Notes: generated by a model not told the origin, from the letters alone. Positions 37,419 to 46,115 are shown, counted from the first letter of the stretch. The stretch: DNA of 64,000 nucleotides from Actinomadura rubteroloni (GCF_002911665.1 NZ_MTBP01000001.1:868001-932000), one strand, 5' to 3'. Translations and numbers: made by a program.

Positions 37419-37682
37419 TTGGTGTTCGCCGGTGGTCGTAACCCCGGCTGGCCTGGGTTTTGGCGTTCCACTGGACGCTCCTGAACGCCCCCGAACACGT
37501 GCAAATGCGACCACAACTGCAACCGCTGAGGCCGGGCTAAGGCCGTGGCCAGCCGGTCGGCCGTAGATGCTGACGTGGGCGTCAGCGCCGATTGTCGCCA
37601 TCTCCACTGCCACCAGGGCCATCGCCAACTCAACTGGTGGCACGAAGCGACTGACGACCGCAACTTCCATCGTTCTGCTCAT
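37347..37682 (-). CDS. possible small hypothetical protein
   Basis: A frame of about 111 codons begins with ATG at 37682, divergent from the XRE gene. The first 60 residues (for example PPVELAMALVAVEMATIGAD) read like a folded protein, but the C-terminal part is translated through the tRNA fragment, which argues against a conserved gene. No family is recognised, and it may be spurious. Confidence 0.25.
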   Translation of the reverse strand: MSRTMEVAVVSRFVPPVELAMALVAVEMATIGADAHVSIYGRPAGHGLSPASAVAVVVAFARVRGRSGASSGTPKPRPAGVTTTGEHQGAVLESVLGATPYEFESRTLYTA

Positions 37683-37749
37683 GGCCGAGCATGGCGCGAC
37701 CCTGTATGATTCAACCTGATTCACAACGAGTCACGAGGAAGGATTTTGG

Positions 37750-38652
37750 GTGGCTGGCTCTGACCATGCGGAACCGTCGGTGAGTCGACGGCGGCTCGCC
37801 GACGAGTTGCGGCGGCTCCGCGACTTGGCCGGGGTGTCCGGGCGGGAGTTGGCCAGGCGGGTCGGCATCAGCCAGTCGAAGGTGTCGCGCATCGAGTCGG
37901 GCCGCACTCTGCCCACCGCGCCTGAGGTGGCGGCGTGGTCGGCTGCCGTTAATGCGCCAGTCGATACGGTGACGCTGCTGGAAGCGCTCACGGAGGCTGC
38001 TTTCACGGAGGTGCAGCGCTGGTCGCGGACACTGCGAGATCGCCCGCACGTGCAAGGCGACGTGCAGGAGGTGGAGGCCCGATCTCACCGAATCATGGTC
38101 TACGAGAACACGATCGTGCCGGGATTGCTGCAAACCGCCGAATACGCTCGCCGTGTCTTCTCGTTCTTCGCGCCGGACGATGATGATGCCAACCTGTCGG
38201 CGGCCGTGGCCGGGCGGCTGGACCGGCAGCTTGCTCTCTTCGATCACGACCACCACTTTGAGTTCCTGATCACCGAGGCGGCACTACGCTGGCGCCCCGG
38301 GCCGCCCCGTCTACTCCAGGCGCAACTCGACCGGATCGCTTCGCTGGCAACGCTCGACAACGTGCTGATCGGGCTACTCCCGCACGCGGATGAAGCAGTC
38401 ACCTATGTGCCACATGGTTTCGTTCTGTTCGACCTCCACGAAGATTCTCAGGCCGATTACGGCGAGACCATCGCAATGGTTGAGACCGTGCATGCGAACC
38501 TCACTGTCAACGATCCAGAGAGCGTCGCACGCTACAAGCGTGAATGGTGCCTGCTGAGCGAGGTGGCCCAATACGGCGAGGACGCTCGTATTTTTCTCAA
38601 CGAACTCACCACCGAAGTGCGAGCGTGGGAACAATGCCCGCACCCGCCATGA
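37750..38652 (+). CDS. XRE-family helix-turn-helix regulator with DUF5753
   Basis: This 300-residue protein has an N-terminal XRE helix-turn-helix (about 14-70; LRDLAGVSGRELARRVGIS with SKVSRIESGR) followed by a DUF5753 effector region (about 100-290; YENTIVPGLLQTAEYAR and RQLALFD). In Streptomyces and relatives such regulators are very often paired with a small DUF397 protein, and one is encoded next door in convergent orientation. The GTG start at 37750 is preceded by GAGGAAGGA. The ligand and target are unknown. Confidence 0.9.
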   Translation: MAGSDHAEPSVSRRRLADELRRLRDLAGVSGRELARRVGISQSKVSRIESGRTLPTAPEVAAWSAAVNAPVDTVTLLEALTEAAFTEVQRWSRTLRDRPHVQGDVQEVEARSHRIMVYENTIVPGLLQTAEYARRVFSFFAPDDDDANLSAAVAGRLDRQLALFDHDHHFEFLITEAALRWRPGPPRLLQAQLDRIASLATLDNVLIGLLPHADEAVTYVPHGFVLFDLHEDSQADYGETIAMVETVHANLTVNDPESVARYKREWCLLSEVAQYGEDARIFLNELTTEVRAWEQCPHPP

Positions 38653-38690
38653 GGGCGCGGGGGTCGGCCGACCCCCACGCCCTCAACTGG

Positions 38691-38972
38691 TCAGGCGGAG
38701 CCGATCCGCGTCAGCGCGAACCGCACGGCGAGCTGAGCGGACTGGAGGATGAACTGGACGGACTGGACGGCGAACTCGCGCAGCCACGCGCCCCTACCCT
38801 TCCGCACCCGCCGGCGGAAGTCCGCATACTCCTTCCGGCTGAACACGAGCCCGGGCTGGTACGGGTTCTTGGAGTCCCTGATGACGACGGCCCCTGCGAC
38901 CCGCTCGACGATAACGCAGCCGCCGCCGTTGCACCGGAAATCGAACTCCGGCATCTCGCTAGCCTCTCGCAT
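38691..38972 (-). CDS. DUF397 domain protein
   Basis: This is a 93-residue protein. The core has the DUF397 pattern of a Cys-Val motif (GGGCVIVE) followed by VIRDSKNP and FSRKEYADF, with an added Arg-rich, hydrophobic C-terminal tail. ATG at 38972 is chosen because GAGAAGGG lies eight bases upstream. It is convergent with the XRE/DUF5753 gene, and such pairs are proposed regulator/anti-regulator partners in actinomycetes. It is divergent from the BTAD gene, so the repeat array between them could affect both promoters. Confidence 0.85.
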   Translation of the reverse strand: MREASEMPEFDFRCNGGGCVIVERVAGAVVIRDSKNPYQPGLVFSRKEYADFRRRVRKGRGAWLREFAVQSVQFILQSAQLAVRFALTRIGSA

Positions 38973-39030
38973 TACATTGTCCCTTCTCTGAGGCTTCGTG
39001 CTTTCTGCGCTGGCATCAGATTCCCAGGCG

Positions 39031-39118
39031 AACATCCGCTACGAATCCGCTGCCAATCCGATCCCGATCCGCTTTCGATCCGTTTTCCGTCCGGTCGATT
39101 CGCCATCGATCCGCTTCG
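39031..39118 (+). promoter_or_regulatory. array of 11-bp direct repeats, probable SARP operator
   Basis: Eight consecutive units repeat an ATCCG core. Six are in exact 11-bp phase (cores at 39034, 39045, 39056, 39067, 39078, 39089), followed by two shifted by two bases (39098, 39109). SARP regulators bind heptamer direct repeats with an 11-bp period, one helical turn. The array ends about 33 bases before the start of a gene encoding that class of DNA-binding domain, which suggests autoregulation. The divergent DUF397 promoter lies at the other end. Confidence 0.75.
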
Positions 39119-39148
39119 CGTACGCACTCGACGTGCGAGGAGGCAGCA

Positions 39149-40189
39149 ATGGAATACCAAGTCCTCGGCCCCGTGGCCGTCCTGTCGAACGAGCGGAACA
39201 TGCAGCTTCCGCAGCAGTGCCAGCACCTGCTCGCCGTTCTCGTCCTGGAGAACGGGCAGCCGGTGTCACGTCAGCGGCTAATCCAAATCTTGTGGGACGA
39301 CCCCGATCCGATCGGTCGTGATGCTCGGCTCACGCGGATCGCCAGCGAACTCCGGCAACGTCTCCGAGCAGTCGCCCCCGAGGTACCCGACCCGGTGCCC
39401 GGCACAGGGGACGCATACAAGCTCGTGATGCGCCCAGAGCAAGCCGACGTACATCGCTTCCGCGCGAAAGCTGCGAAGGCCAAGACGCTGGCCGACGACG
39501 CAGCGATACAGATGATCGGCGATGCCCTGGATGAGTGGACCGAGGGCCACGGCCTGTACGGCCGGCCTCTCGCGGGCATCCCAGGGACCTGGGCATACAG
39601 CAACCGCGAAAAGCTGCGAATGGAGCACCGCAGCGCCAACCTCTTCCGCATGGAGCGCATCGCGCAGAACGGTGGGCACGAACAGGTGGCCGAAGAGTGC
39701 CGCATGCTGGACGACAACGCCGACGCGATGCTCGACGAAAAATTCGTCGCGATGTGGATGGTCACCGCCTACTGCACGAGTGGGCCCGACCTCCCGCTAT
39801 GGGTCTTCCACAGGGCAGAAGAGCACTGGACGCGCTCACTGGGGCGTCCTGTCAGCCAGCCACTCGCGGAACTGGCTCGCCGCATCCAAGAACACGACCC
39901 CGAGCTGGCCGGTCCCCGAGGCGTTGCCCTCACATGGCTCAGTAACTCAGCTACAGCGAGCGCCTACCCCCTCACCGCCATCACAGGCCAAACGAAGGAG
40001 ACGACGACCGTGAGTGAGCAGGAGGAGCATGCCTTGTTCCACAACGAGCACTCGTACATCGGCGCACAGGCTAAGGAGTTCAACCAGGAGGTCACCATCA
40101 ACCTCGGAGGTCTTCCCCAGAAGCGCGCGCCCGAGCAGAAGGAGCAGTCCGGGCCGCCTAAGGACGACACCAGCGGCCAGGCATCATGA
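39149..40189 (+). CDS. SARP-like regulator (winged helix plus BTAD)
   Basis: The protein has 346 residues. Residues 1-95 resemble the OmpR-type winged helix of SARP activators (YQVLGPVAV, HLLAVLVLENGQPVSRQRLI, LWDD, and LRQRL). Residues about 100-250 resemble the bacterial transcriptional activation domain. The last 90 residues are unusual for a SARP: a polar tail containing HSYIGAQAKEFNQEVTINLG. A similar motif, GTVGAQGVFNDEVTIYVAG, is near the start of the next protein. The start is preceded by CGAGGAGGC. The stop overlaps the next gene's start (ATGA), so the two proteins are co-translated and probably work together. It is not close enough to the PKS operon to be called its pathway regulator. 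Confidence 0.85.
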   Translation: MEYQVLGPVAVLSNERNMQLPQQCQHLLAVLVLENGQPVSRQRLIQILWDDPDPIGRDARLTRIASELRQRLRAVAPEVPDPVPGTGDAYKLVMRPEQADVHRFRAKAAKAKTLADDAAIQMIGDALDEWTEGHGLYGRPLAGIPGTWAYSNREKLRMEHRSANLFRMERIAQNGGHEQVAEECRMLDDNADAMLDEKFVAMWMVTAYCTSGPDLPLWVFHRAEEHWTRSLGRPVSQPLAELARRIQEHDPELAGPRGVALTWLSNSATASAYPLTAITGQTKETTTVSEQEEHALFHNEHSYIGAQAKEFNQEVTINLGGLPQKRAPEQKEQSGPPKDDTSGQAS

Positions 40190-42300
40190 AGGATCAGAAG
40201 CCCGCTCCCAAGGACGAGAAGGACTCGGACGCCACGTTCTCCAACGCTGACGGGACCGTCGGGGCGCAGGGTGTCTTCAACGATGAAGTCACCATCTATG
40301 TAGCCGGTCCTGACGATCCTCCCGAGCAGAGGCTGCGGGTCGCCAAGAACTATCTCGCAGCCCTGCTTCCGAGCCAAGCCCAAGAGCTCCTGACGTCAGT
40401 GATCGCCGAGCGGTACTGCCAGGGCGAGGCCGCCTATTACTGGATGCTCGCGATCCTGAGCGGCAAGGCGCTGGCCGACTTGGACGAGGAGGGCCGCTAC
40501 CGGTTCCGGAGCGCCTGGAAACAGGTCGAGCAAAGCGATGACCACTGGCTCGCCGCGGCGAAGGTGATCAAAGACCTGATCGTGCTGCTTCAGGACCCGC
40601 AGGGCGACGCGGCGGGAACAGCGAGAATGGACCAGGTGCTGGCGTCGTTTGAGGACCTACCGGAAGAACGTCGCGAGGAGATCCGCCGCCACCTCGACAC
40701 CCTGTTCACCACAGGACTTCGGCGGCAGCTCGAGCACATCCGTGCAGAACGGATACGCGGCCAGAGGCTTGGGAACGAGCGCAAGAGACGAGTCCCGAAG
40801 TTCTTCGAGCCGGTGCCTTACCCGCCGCAGAGCACCTTGTCACCTCGCCCGACACTCCACCCGGCCCAAGCGGTGGTTGCCAGCGTCGCCATCCTGATGG
40901 GTGCGACCGGAGCGCTCTGGGGGGAAAGCCTCTCTCTGCGGCATGGCGGTACGGGGCCTGTGCTGACGGTATCGGCTCTCGTGTGCGCGGCACTGCTTGG
41001 CTGGCTTGCCCCGGTCCGCTTCCCGATCCGCTTCTCCCCGTGGCAAGAGGACCCGGCGACCAAGACGAGCGACAAGATGAGAGCCGCTGTGAAGCGGGTC
41101 TTCGAACGCGTCCGCAGGAACGCCTCAGACGGAGAGAGCACAGAGGGGTGGAGTGCGGCGACACGGGCTGTCCAAACAGTCCTGACCAGGGAGTACGCAA
41201 GCGTCTACGGCAGCCCCAAGGTTCCGCCCGGCGGTGTCGATTATCTGATCAAGAGACATGCCCAAAACGCCTGGAAACGCTTCCGCGACGGGAAGCTCAA
41301 CACACGGCCGAGAGAAGCTACATGGTTCGACTGCGCGGCCGTCGCCCTCGCAGTCATCGCACTCGGCACTGTGATCCGGCTCCTCCTCGTCGAACCGACG
41401 CTGGCAGCGGGCCCGATCGGCCTGACGTTCTGTGCCGGTCTGATACTTCCTGCGAGCCATGGAGACGTCTTCCTCATCCGGTTGCTGCACCGGAGCCGCG
41501 AGCGAGTCATGGCAGCCCAGCGGTTACTCGTCGAGAAGGAACTTTACGTAAAACGGCTGGAGGAACTGGCCGACCGGCCTGACGACACCGAGATGGCCCG
41601 CTGGCTGGACGACGACAAGCACTACTTCCGCACCCTCGTATTGAAGCAGTACGGCATGGATAGCGAAGACGTCATCGCCGATGCGGTACTCACAGAGCCA
41701 GCCCCTGGCGCCAGACGATCGCGGGTTCGCCGTGGCCCTTGGCGGTACTCGTCGTACAGAATGTGGATCTACTTGCTGACCAACTCCGGAGTAAGGCAAA
41801 TCGCCGTGCACCTGGACTTCGCCAGCGGGACGCTGAGCAACCAGGAGCGTACGGCGTTCCGGTACGACTCGGTCGCTTCAGCGAGCATCATCGAGATCGG
41901 AATCTGCTTCGACGAGGACAGACGGGCTGTGCTCCCGCCGAGTCAACGGAAACGTCGGCCACCGGCCTCTATACCTGACACGGAGGTGAAGGAGAAATCG
42001 GACGGGAAGCCGGACACGGAGGAGAACGAAACGCCGAAGTCGACGTCGAACACGAACGTGGCACCGGTGATGCTGCAGCTATTCCGGCTCATGCTGGTCA
42101 ACAGAGAGCGGTTCACCGTGACGGTGGAGCAACTGGCCGAGGTCGACGAGACGGTCGGGGACGATGTGACCTACCTGCGACGACTGGCGCTCGACGACTC
42201 AGGAGTGAGCAGCGCGCTGCGCATCCTCGAGCAGGTGGCGGCCGAGGGCAGCGACTGGGTACGGCATGCGCAGATGCGCGCCCAACAGATCATCCTTTGA
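40186..42300 (+). CDS. membrane protein of unknown function, coupled to the SARP-like regulator
   Basis: The protein has 704 residues and no recognised family. After a charged N-terminus with a GTVGAQGVFNDEVTIYVAG motif, there is a helical soluble region (about 50-215). Two pairs of probable membrane helices follow (about 228-275 and 385-430), separated by a basic cytoplasmic-type stretch. The C-terminal 270 residues are soluble, and a Lys/Glu-rich low-complexity segment near residues 590-620 precedes a final helical domain. No enzyme motif is visible. Pairing with a DNA-binding protein could mean a membrane sensor or membrane-held effector, which is speculation. Confidence 0.8.
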   Translation: MKDQKPAPKDEKDSDATFSNADGTVGAQGVFNDEVTIYVAGPDDPPEQRLRVAKNYLAALLPSQAQELLTSVIAERYCQGEAAYYWMLAILSGKALADLDEEGRYRFRSAWKQVEQSDDHWLAAAKVIKDLIVLLQDPQGDAAGTARMDQVLASFEDLPEERREEIRRHLDTLFTTGLRRQLEHIRAERIRGQRLGNERKRRVPKFFEPVPYPPQSTLSPRPTLHPAQAVVASVAILMGATGALWGESLSLRHGGTGPVLTVSALVCAALLGWLAPVRFPIRFSPWQEDPATKTSDKMRAAVKRVFERVRRNASDGESTEGWSAATRAVQTVLTREYASVYGSPKVPPGGVDYLIKRHAQNAWKRFRDGKLNTRPREATWFDCAAVALAVIALGTVIRLLLVEPTLAAGPIGLTFCAGLILPASHGDVFLIRLLHRSRERVMAAQRLLVEKELYVKRLEELADRPDDTEMARWLDDDKHYFRTLVLKQYGMDSEDVIADAVLTEPAPGARRSRVRRGPWRYSSYRMWIYLLTNSGVRQIAVHLDFASGTLSNQERTAFRYDSVASASIIEIGICFDEDRRAVLPPSQRKRRPPASIPDTEVKEKSDGKPDTEENETPKSTSNTNVAPVMLQLFRLMLVNRERFTVTVEQLAEVDETVGDDVTYLRRLALDDSGVSSALRILEQVAAEGSDWVRHAQMRAQQIIL

Positions 42301-42444
42301 CCTGGCAAGCAGGGCCGGGTGGAATCCGGCACCGGTCATGACGATGACCGTCCAGCTGGTGGCGGGCCACAATAAGAAGGGGGAGAAGGCCCGGTAGCAG
42401 CACCTGGCTGGGCCTCTGGAGGCCAACTGCAACCACGCAAGACG

Positions 42445-42476
42445 AAGCCCCGGTTCCCAACAGGGACCCGGGGCTT
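42445..42476 (-). terminator. terminator of the tRNA-Ser gene
   Basis: A 14-bp stem with one mismatch (AAGCCCCGGTTCCC / GGGACCCGGGGCTT) and a four-base loop lies 20 bases beyond the 3' end of tRNA-Ser in its direction of transcription. It also faces the end of the membrane-protein gene and may serve both. Confidence 0.75.
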
Positions 42477-42495
42477 GTGTCTTGCCTGGTCAGGC

Positions 42496-42583
42496 TGGCG
42501 GAGGATACGAGATTCGAACTCGTGAGGGCTTGCACCCAACACGCTTTCCAAGCGTGCGCCCTAGGCCACTAGGCGAATCCTCC
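42496..42583 (-). tRNA. tRNA-Ser(GGA)
   Basis: The minus strand reads GGAGGAT...ATCCTCC as a seven-base acceptor stem. It has anticodon loop TTGGAAA with anticodon GGA, a long variable arm typical of class II tRNAs, TTCGAAT in the T loop, and an encoded CCA end (TGG at 42496-42498 on plus). The gene is intact, and its 3' half is copied at 37339-37418. Confidence 0.95.
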
Positions 42584-42593
42584 GCGTGCGAGC

Positions 42594-42932
42594 TTACCGG
42601 GTCGCGGGGACTGGGCGGACCTCGATTACCGCGTGGAGGGGGATCGGGCCGTAGACGTGGGGGAAGAGTTCGCCGTCCGCGGGCTCGTGGCGGACGGGGG
42701 CGTCCAGGGACGCGACGTCGATGACCAGCAGGATCAGGTCGGCGGGTGGGACGTCCGCGTAGAAGCGGGACAGGACGGCGGATGCCTGTGCTTCGTCGGA
42801 CGAGCAGTGGACGAAACCCTCTTCCGCCAGTGACCGGCCGCGGGTGGAGCGGGTGTAGGGGGCGTCCGCCGTGCGGGCCGCGTCCCAGTGCTCGCGTTCG
42901 GCGATGTGCAGGATCGTCTTCGCGAGGGTCAT
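42594..42932 (-). CDS. DUF952 family protein
   Basis: About 112 residues from ATG at 42932 (TLAKTILHIAERE). It has the family pattern: GFVHCSSDEA near the middle, LILLVIDV, and FPHVYGPIPLHAV near the end. DUF952 proteins are small, widespread and of unknown function, with a fold related to ADP-ribosyltransferase-like proteins. The longer frame to 42980 adds a Pro/Ser-rich lead that is unlikely to be translated. The gene lies between tRNA-Ser and the divergent SRP RNA. Confidence 0.85.
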   Translation of the reverse strand: MTLAKTILHIAEREHWDAARTADAPYTRSTRGRSLAEEGFVHCSSDEAQASAVLSRFYADVPPADLILLVIDVASLDAPVRHEPADGELFPHVYGPIPLHAVIEVRPVPATR

Positions 42933-42989
42933 GGGGTGCAGCTTAGGCGGAAGGTGTGAAGAGGGGGCCGGGGATGGCATAGACTCGGG

Positions 42990-43083
42990 TCAGACCCCTC
43001 GCGCGGCGTCATCCTGTGAACCTCCCCAGGGCCGGAAGGCAGCAAGGATAAGCGGGCTCTGGCGGGTGTGCGGGGGGTCCCTT
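42990..43083 (+). ncRNA. ffs: bacterial signal recognition particle RNA (4.5S type)
   Basis: The conserved apical loop and Ffh-binding core are visible as CCAGGGCCGGAAGGCAGCAAGG and the returning strand GGGCTCTGG (listed separately here, each short). The ends pair (GACCCCTCGC with GCGGGGGGTC, one G-T pair) to close the long hairpin. Actinomycetes commonly carry this gene just upstream of dnaX, as here. End points are approximate to a few bases. Confidence 0.9.
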
Positions 43084-43151
43084 TGCTTGCGGGGGCGGTC
43101 TGACGCGCATCCCCGCCGAACGCTCTGCTCCCGAGGAGGGCGGACACCCCG

Positions 43152-45503
43152 ATGAGTTTGGCTCTGTACCGCAAGTACCGACCGGCGACGTTCGCCGAGC
43201 TCAAGGGGCAGGAACATGTCGCCGAGCCGTTGCAGCAGGCGTTGCGCAACGGGCGGATCAACCACGCGTACCTGTTCAGCGGGCCGCGCGGTTGCGGCAA
43301 GACGTCCAGCGCCCGGATCCTCGCCCGCTCGCTGAACTGCGAGAAGGGGCCCACGCCCGATCCGTGCGGCGTCTGCGATTCGTGTGTCGCGCTCGGGCCG
43401 ACCGGGACCGGGCACATCGACGTCATCGAGATCGACGCCGCGTCCCACGGTGGTGTGGACGACGCTCGTGACCTGCGGGAACGCGCGTTCTTCGCGCCGG
43501 TGTCCGCGCGCTTCAAGGTGTACATCATCGACGAGGCGCACATGGTCACCCGGGAGGGCTTCAACGCGCTGCTGAAGCTCGTCGAGGAACCGCCGCCGCA
43601 CCTCAAGTTCGTGTTCGCCACGACCGAGCCCGAGAAGGTCATCGGGACGATCCGGTCGCGCACCCATCACTACCCGTTCCGGTTGATTCCGCCCGGAGTG
43701 CTGACGCAGCTCGTCGTGGAGATCCTGGACGCGGAGAACGTCCCGTACGAGGAGGCGGCGCTGCCGCTGGCCGTCCGGGCCGGGGCCGGGTCCGCGCGGG
43801 ACACGCTGTCGATCCTCGACCAGCTCCTCGCCGGGTCGGACGAGCACGGGATCACCTACGCGCGGGCCGTGTCGCTGCTCGGGTACACGGACGCGTCGCT
43901 GCTGGACGACGTCGTCGGGGCGTTCGCGCGTCGGGACGGCGGGGCCGTGTTCGCGGCCATCGACCGGGTGATCGAGAGCGGACAGGATCCGCGGCGGTTC
44001 GCGGCCGATCTGCTGGAGCGGTTCCGTGACCTGGTGATTCTGGCGAACGTCCCGGACGCCGTGGGGACGGGGTTGTTGAGCGGGCCGGCGGACGAGATGG
44101 AGCGCATGCGGGCGCAGTCCTCGTCCATGGGGCCGGGGGATCTCGCGCGGGCCGCTGATCTGCTGCACACCGGGCTGACCGAGATGCGCGGGGCCACGTC
44201 GCCCCGGCTGCTGCTGGAGCTGATCTCGGCTCGGATCCTGCTGCCTGCGGCTTATCAGGACGAGGCCTCGCTGTACGCGCGGTTGGACCGGCTGGAGCGT
44301 CAGGGCGCGTCGGGCGGCGGGTTCGCCGGGGCCGGGATGTCCTCGGCGGACGGGCCGCAGCGGTTCGCGCCGCCGGAGGGCGGCCGGCCCGAGGCCCAGC
44401 GGCCGGCGGCGTCCGCGCCGGGCTCCGGCGGGCGGGGTCCGGCGGGCCCGGGCCCGTCGTCCGCAGCGCCGCCGCCCGCGAACGTTTCGCCCCCAGAACA
44501 GCCCCCTCCCGCCCAGGGGGGCGACCCCACTTCCAGTGTCCAACGCCCGGACACCCCGGCAACAGTCGAAGCCCGTTCTGTGGATAACCACGCGCCCGGC
44601 GACCACGCGCCGACCCAGCCGAACACTCCCGCCGCCCAGCCGGACACCCCGGCCGACCAGGCGCAGCGACACTCCGCCCAGCCGAGCGGCTCTTCCGCGA
44701 GCCAGCCCAACGGCCCGTCGGACGGACGGCCACAGCGCACGCAAGGTGGACACCAGGACGTCCCAGCAGGCCAGAGCAACTACGCGGGCCAGGCGACACA
44801 CCCAGGACAGCCGGGCGCAGCCCACGGCACCCAGGCGCCGGCAGGCGGCACGGACATCGTCATGGTGCAGCGCCTCTGGCCGGAGATCGTCGAGGCGGTC
44901 AAGCGCAAGAGCCGCGTCGCCTGGATGATGATCATGTCGGGCGTCGAGCCGTTCTCGCTCGACCGCAACCTGCTCACCCTGGCCTTCGACGCCGAGGGCA
45001 AGCGGACGAACTTCACCAACGGCGGCCGGGACGCCATCGTCCGCGACGTGCTCAAAGAGCGCCTGAACGTCGACTGGCGCATCGACACCGTCCTCAAGGG
45101 CGGCGGCGGAACGCCCCCGTCCCGGCAGGGCACGCCATCCACCCCGCCGACGGGCTTCGCCGCGCCCGCACCGCCCCCCGCCCCGGCGCCCGCAGCGCCG
45201 ACCACCCCGTCCGTGCCCCCGGCGGCCCCGCCCGCGGACGCCCCTCCGCCCGCACGGCCATCGGCCCCGCCGATCACTCCGCCGCAGCCGGAGCGCACCG
45301 CGCCCGTCCGCCGCGAACCCAGCCCGGCCCCACCGCCGGACGAGCCGCCCCCGCCGCCGGGCCCCACCCCGGTGGACGACACCGACGAGGTCGACTTCGA
45401 CGGCGACCTGGACGCCGACGGCGCCGAGACCTACACCGACAGCATGGCCCTCATCCAGCGCGAACTCGGCGGCCAGGTCATCCGCGAACTCGACGACTTC
45501 TGA
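43152..45503 (+). CDS. dnaX: DNA polymerase III subunits gamma and tau
   Basis: This 783-residue protein has a clamp-loader AAA+ module: MSLALYRKYRPATF start, Walker A GPRGCGKTS, a four-Cys zinc motif (CEKG..CGVCDSC), Walker B DEAH and sensor RSRTHHYPF. It loads the beta sliding clamp at replication forks. A Pro/Ala/Gln-rich low-complexity stretch (about 400-560) separates this from a tau-like C-terminal domain (about 570-640) and a second proline-rich tail. ATG follows GAGGAGGGCGG. Confidence 0.97.
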   Translation: MSLALYRKYRPATFAELKGQEHVAEPLQQALRNGRINHAYLFSGPRGCGKTSSARILARSLNCEKGPTPDPCGVCDSCVALGPTGTGHIDVIEIDAASHGGVDDARDLRERAFFAPVSARFKVYIIDEAHMVTREGFNALLKLVEEPPPHLKFVFATTEPEKVIGTIRSRTHHYPFRLIPPGVLTQLVVEILDAENVPYEEAALPLAVRAGAGSARDTLSILDQLLAGSDEHGITYARAVSLLGYTDASLLDDVVGAFARRDGGAVFAAIDRVIESGQDPRRFAADLLERFRDLVILANVPDAVGTGLLSGPADEMERMRAQSSSMGPGDLARAADLLHTGLTEMRGATSPRLLLELISARILLPAAYQDEASLYARLDRLERQGASGGGFAGAGMSSADGPQRFAPPEGGRPEAQRPAASAPGSGGRGPAGPGPSSAAPPPANVSPPEQPPPAQGGDPTSSVQRPDTPATVEARSVDNHAPGDHAPTQPNTPAAQPDTPADQAQRHSAQPSGSSASQPNGPSDGRPQRTQGGHQDVPAGQSNYAGQATHPGQPGAAHGTQAPAGGTDIVMVQRLWPEIVEAVKRKSRVAWMMIMSGVEPFSLDRNLLTLAFDAEGKRTNFTNGGRDAIVRDVLKERLNVDWRIDTVLKGGGGTPPSRQGTPSTPPTGFAAPAPPPAPAPAAPTTPSVPPAAPPADAPPPARPSAPPITPPQPERTAPVRREPSPAPPPDEPPPPPGPTPVDDTDEVDFDGDLDADGAETYTDSMALIQRELGGQVIRELDDF

Positions 45504-45742
45504 CCGCCCGGAACGCGCGTCAGAAATGCGACCCCCGCGGAACACCCGAACGTGCGCCACCGAACGCGCCCCGTGAACCGCTAGACGCACCCCCGGACCA
45601 CGCGCAGGACGGTGGGGACGACAGGTGCGTATCGGATGTGGGTGTAAAGCCGTAGGCTCGTGGAAGACAACACGTCCGACGGTCGGGCGCGGTCGTCGGG
45701 AGTGCGAACGCCCGGCGGGCGAGACGGAACGGAGCGCACCCC

Positions 45743-46099
45743 GTGGAACCCGGTGGTTTCAACATGCAGGAGCTGTTCCAGCAGGCGCAGCGCATGCAGG
45801 AGCAGCTCGTCGCCGCGCAGCAGGAGCTGGCGGAGGCCGAGGTCACGGGCACCGCGGGCGGCGGCCTGGTGGCCGCGACGGTGAACGGCCAGGGCGAGCT
45901 GACGGCCCTCACCATCGACCCGAAGACGATCGACGCCGACGACCCGGCCGACACCGCCGAGACGATCGCCGACCTCGTCGTCGCCGCGATCCGGGACGCA
46001 AGGCGCGGCGCGGAGGAGCTGGCGGCCGAGAAGATGGGCCCGCTGACGTCCGGCCTCGGCGGCGGCATGCCGGGCCTTCCCGGCCTTCCCGGCGCCTGA
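45743..46099 (+). CDS. ybaB: YbaB/EbfC family nucleoid-associated protein
   Basis: The protein has 118 residues. The coiled N-terminal helix ([20 protein letters not shown]) and the beta-sheet core ([20 protein letters not shown] with IDP) are characteristic of this DNA-binding family. It ends with a Gly-Pro tail. The position between dnaX and recR is conserved in bacteria and supports a role around chromosome maintenance. GTG at 45743 follows GGAG; ATG at 45764 is a shorter option. Confidence 0.93.
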   Translation: MEPGGFNMQELFQQAQRMQEQLVAAQQELAEAEVTGTAGGGLVAATVNGQGELTALTIDPKTIDADDPADTAETIADLVVAAIRDARRGAEELAAEKMGPLTSGLGGGMPGLPGLPGA

Positions 46100-46115
46100 C
46101 CAGAAGGAGAGACCG

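Larger units (their letters stand above)
37113..37749. other. 637-bp region with no convincing gene; contains terminator and tRNA fragment
   Basis: Between the antitoxin and the XRE regulator there is a perfect hairpin (37307-37332), a decayed tRNA-Ser 3' fragment (37339-37418) and about 330 bp of lower-GC sequence leading to the regulator's promoter. A minus-strand frame (37347-37682) is the only candidate gene and is listed with low confidence. Nothing else is recognisable. Confidence 0.6.
37420..42495. mobile_element. integrase-less genomic island bounded by tRNA-Ser and its 3' fragment
   Basis: About 5 kb lie between the intact tRNA-Ser(GGA) and the displaced 3' fragment. The contents (XRE/DUF5753, DUF397, wHTH-BTAD regulator, membrane protein) are accessory. 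Third-position GC is visibly lower than in the PKS and housekeeping genes on either side. No integrase, excisionase or replication gene remains, so if this was an integrated element it is now a relic. The boundaries follow from the repeat, not from comparison with an empty site. Confidence 0.6.

Noticed and set aside
39149..40189. The SARP-like gene as the pathway-specific regulator of the PKS cluster
   Set aside because: It lies beyond the operon terminator, the TA pair and a tRNA-bounded scar, and no matching repeats were noticed within the PKS operon; the PKS promoter itself is outside the window.
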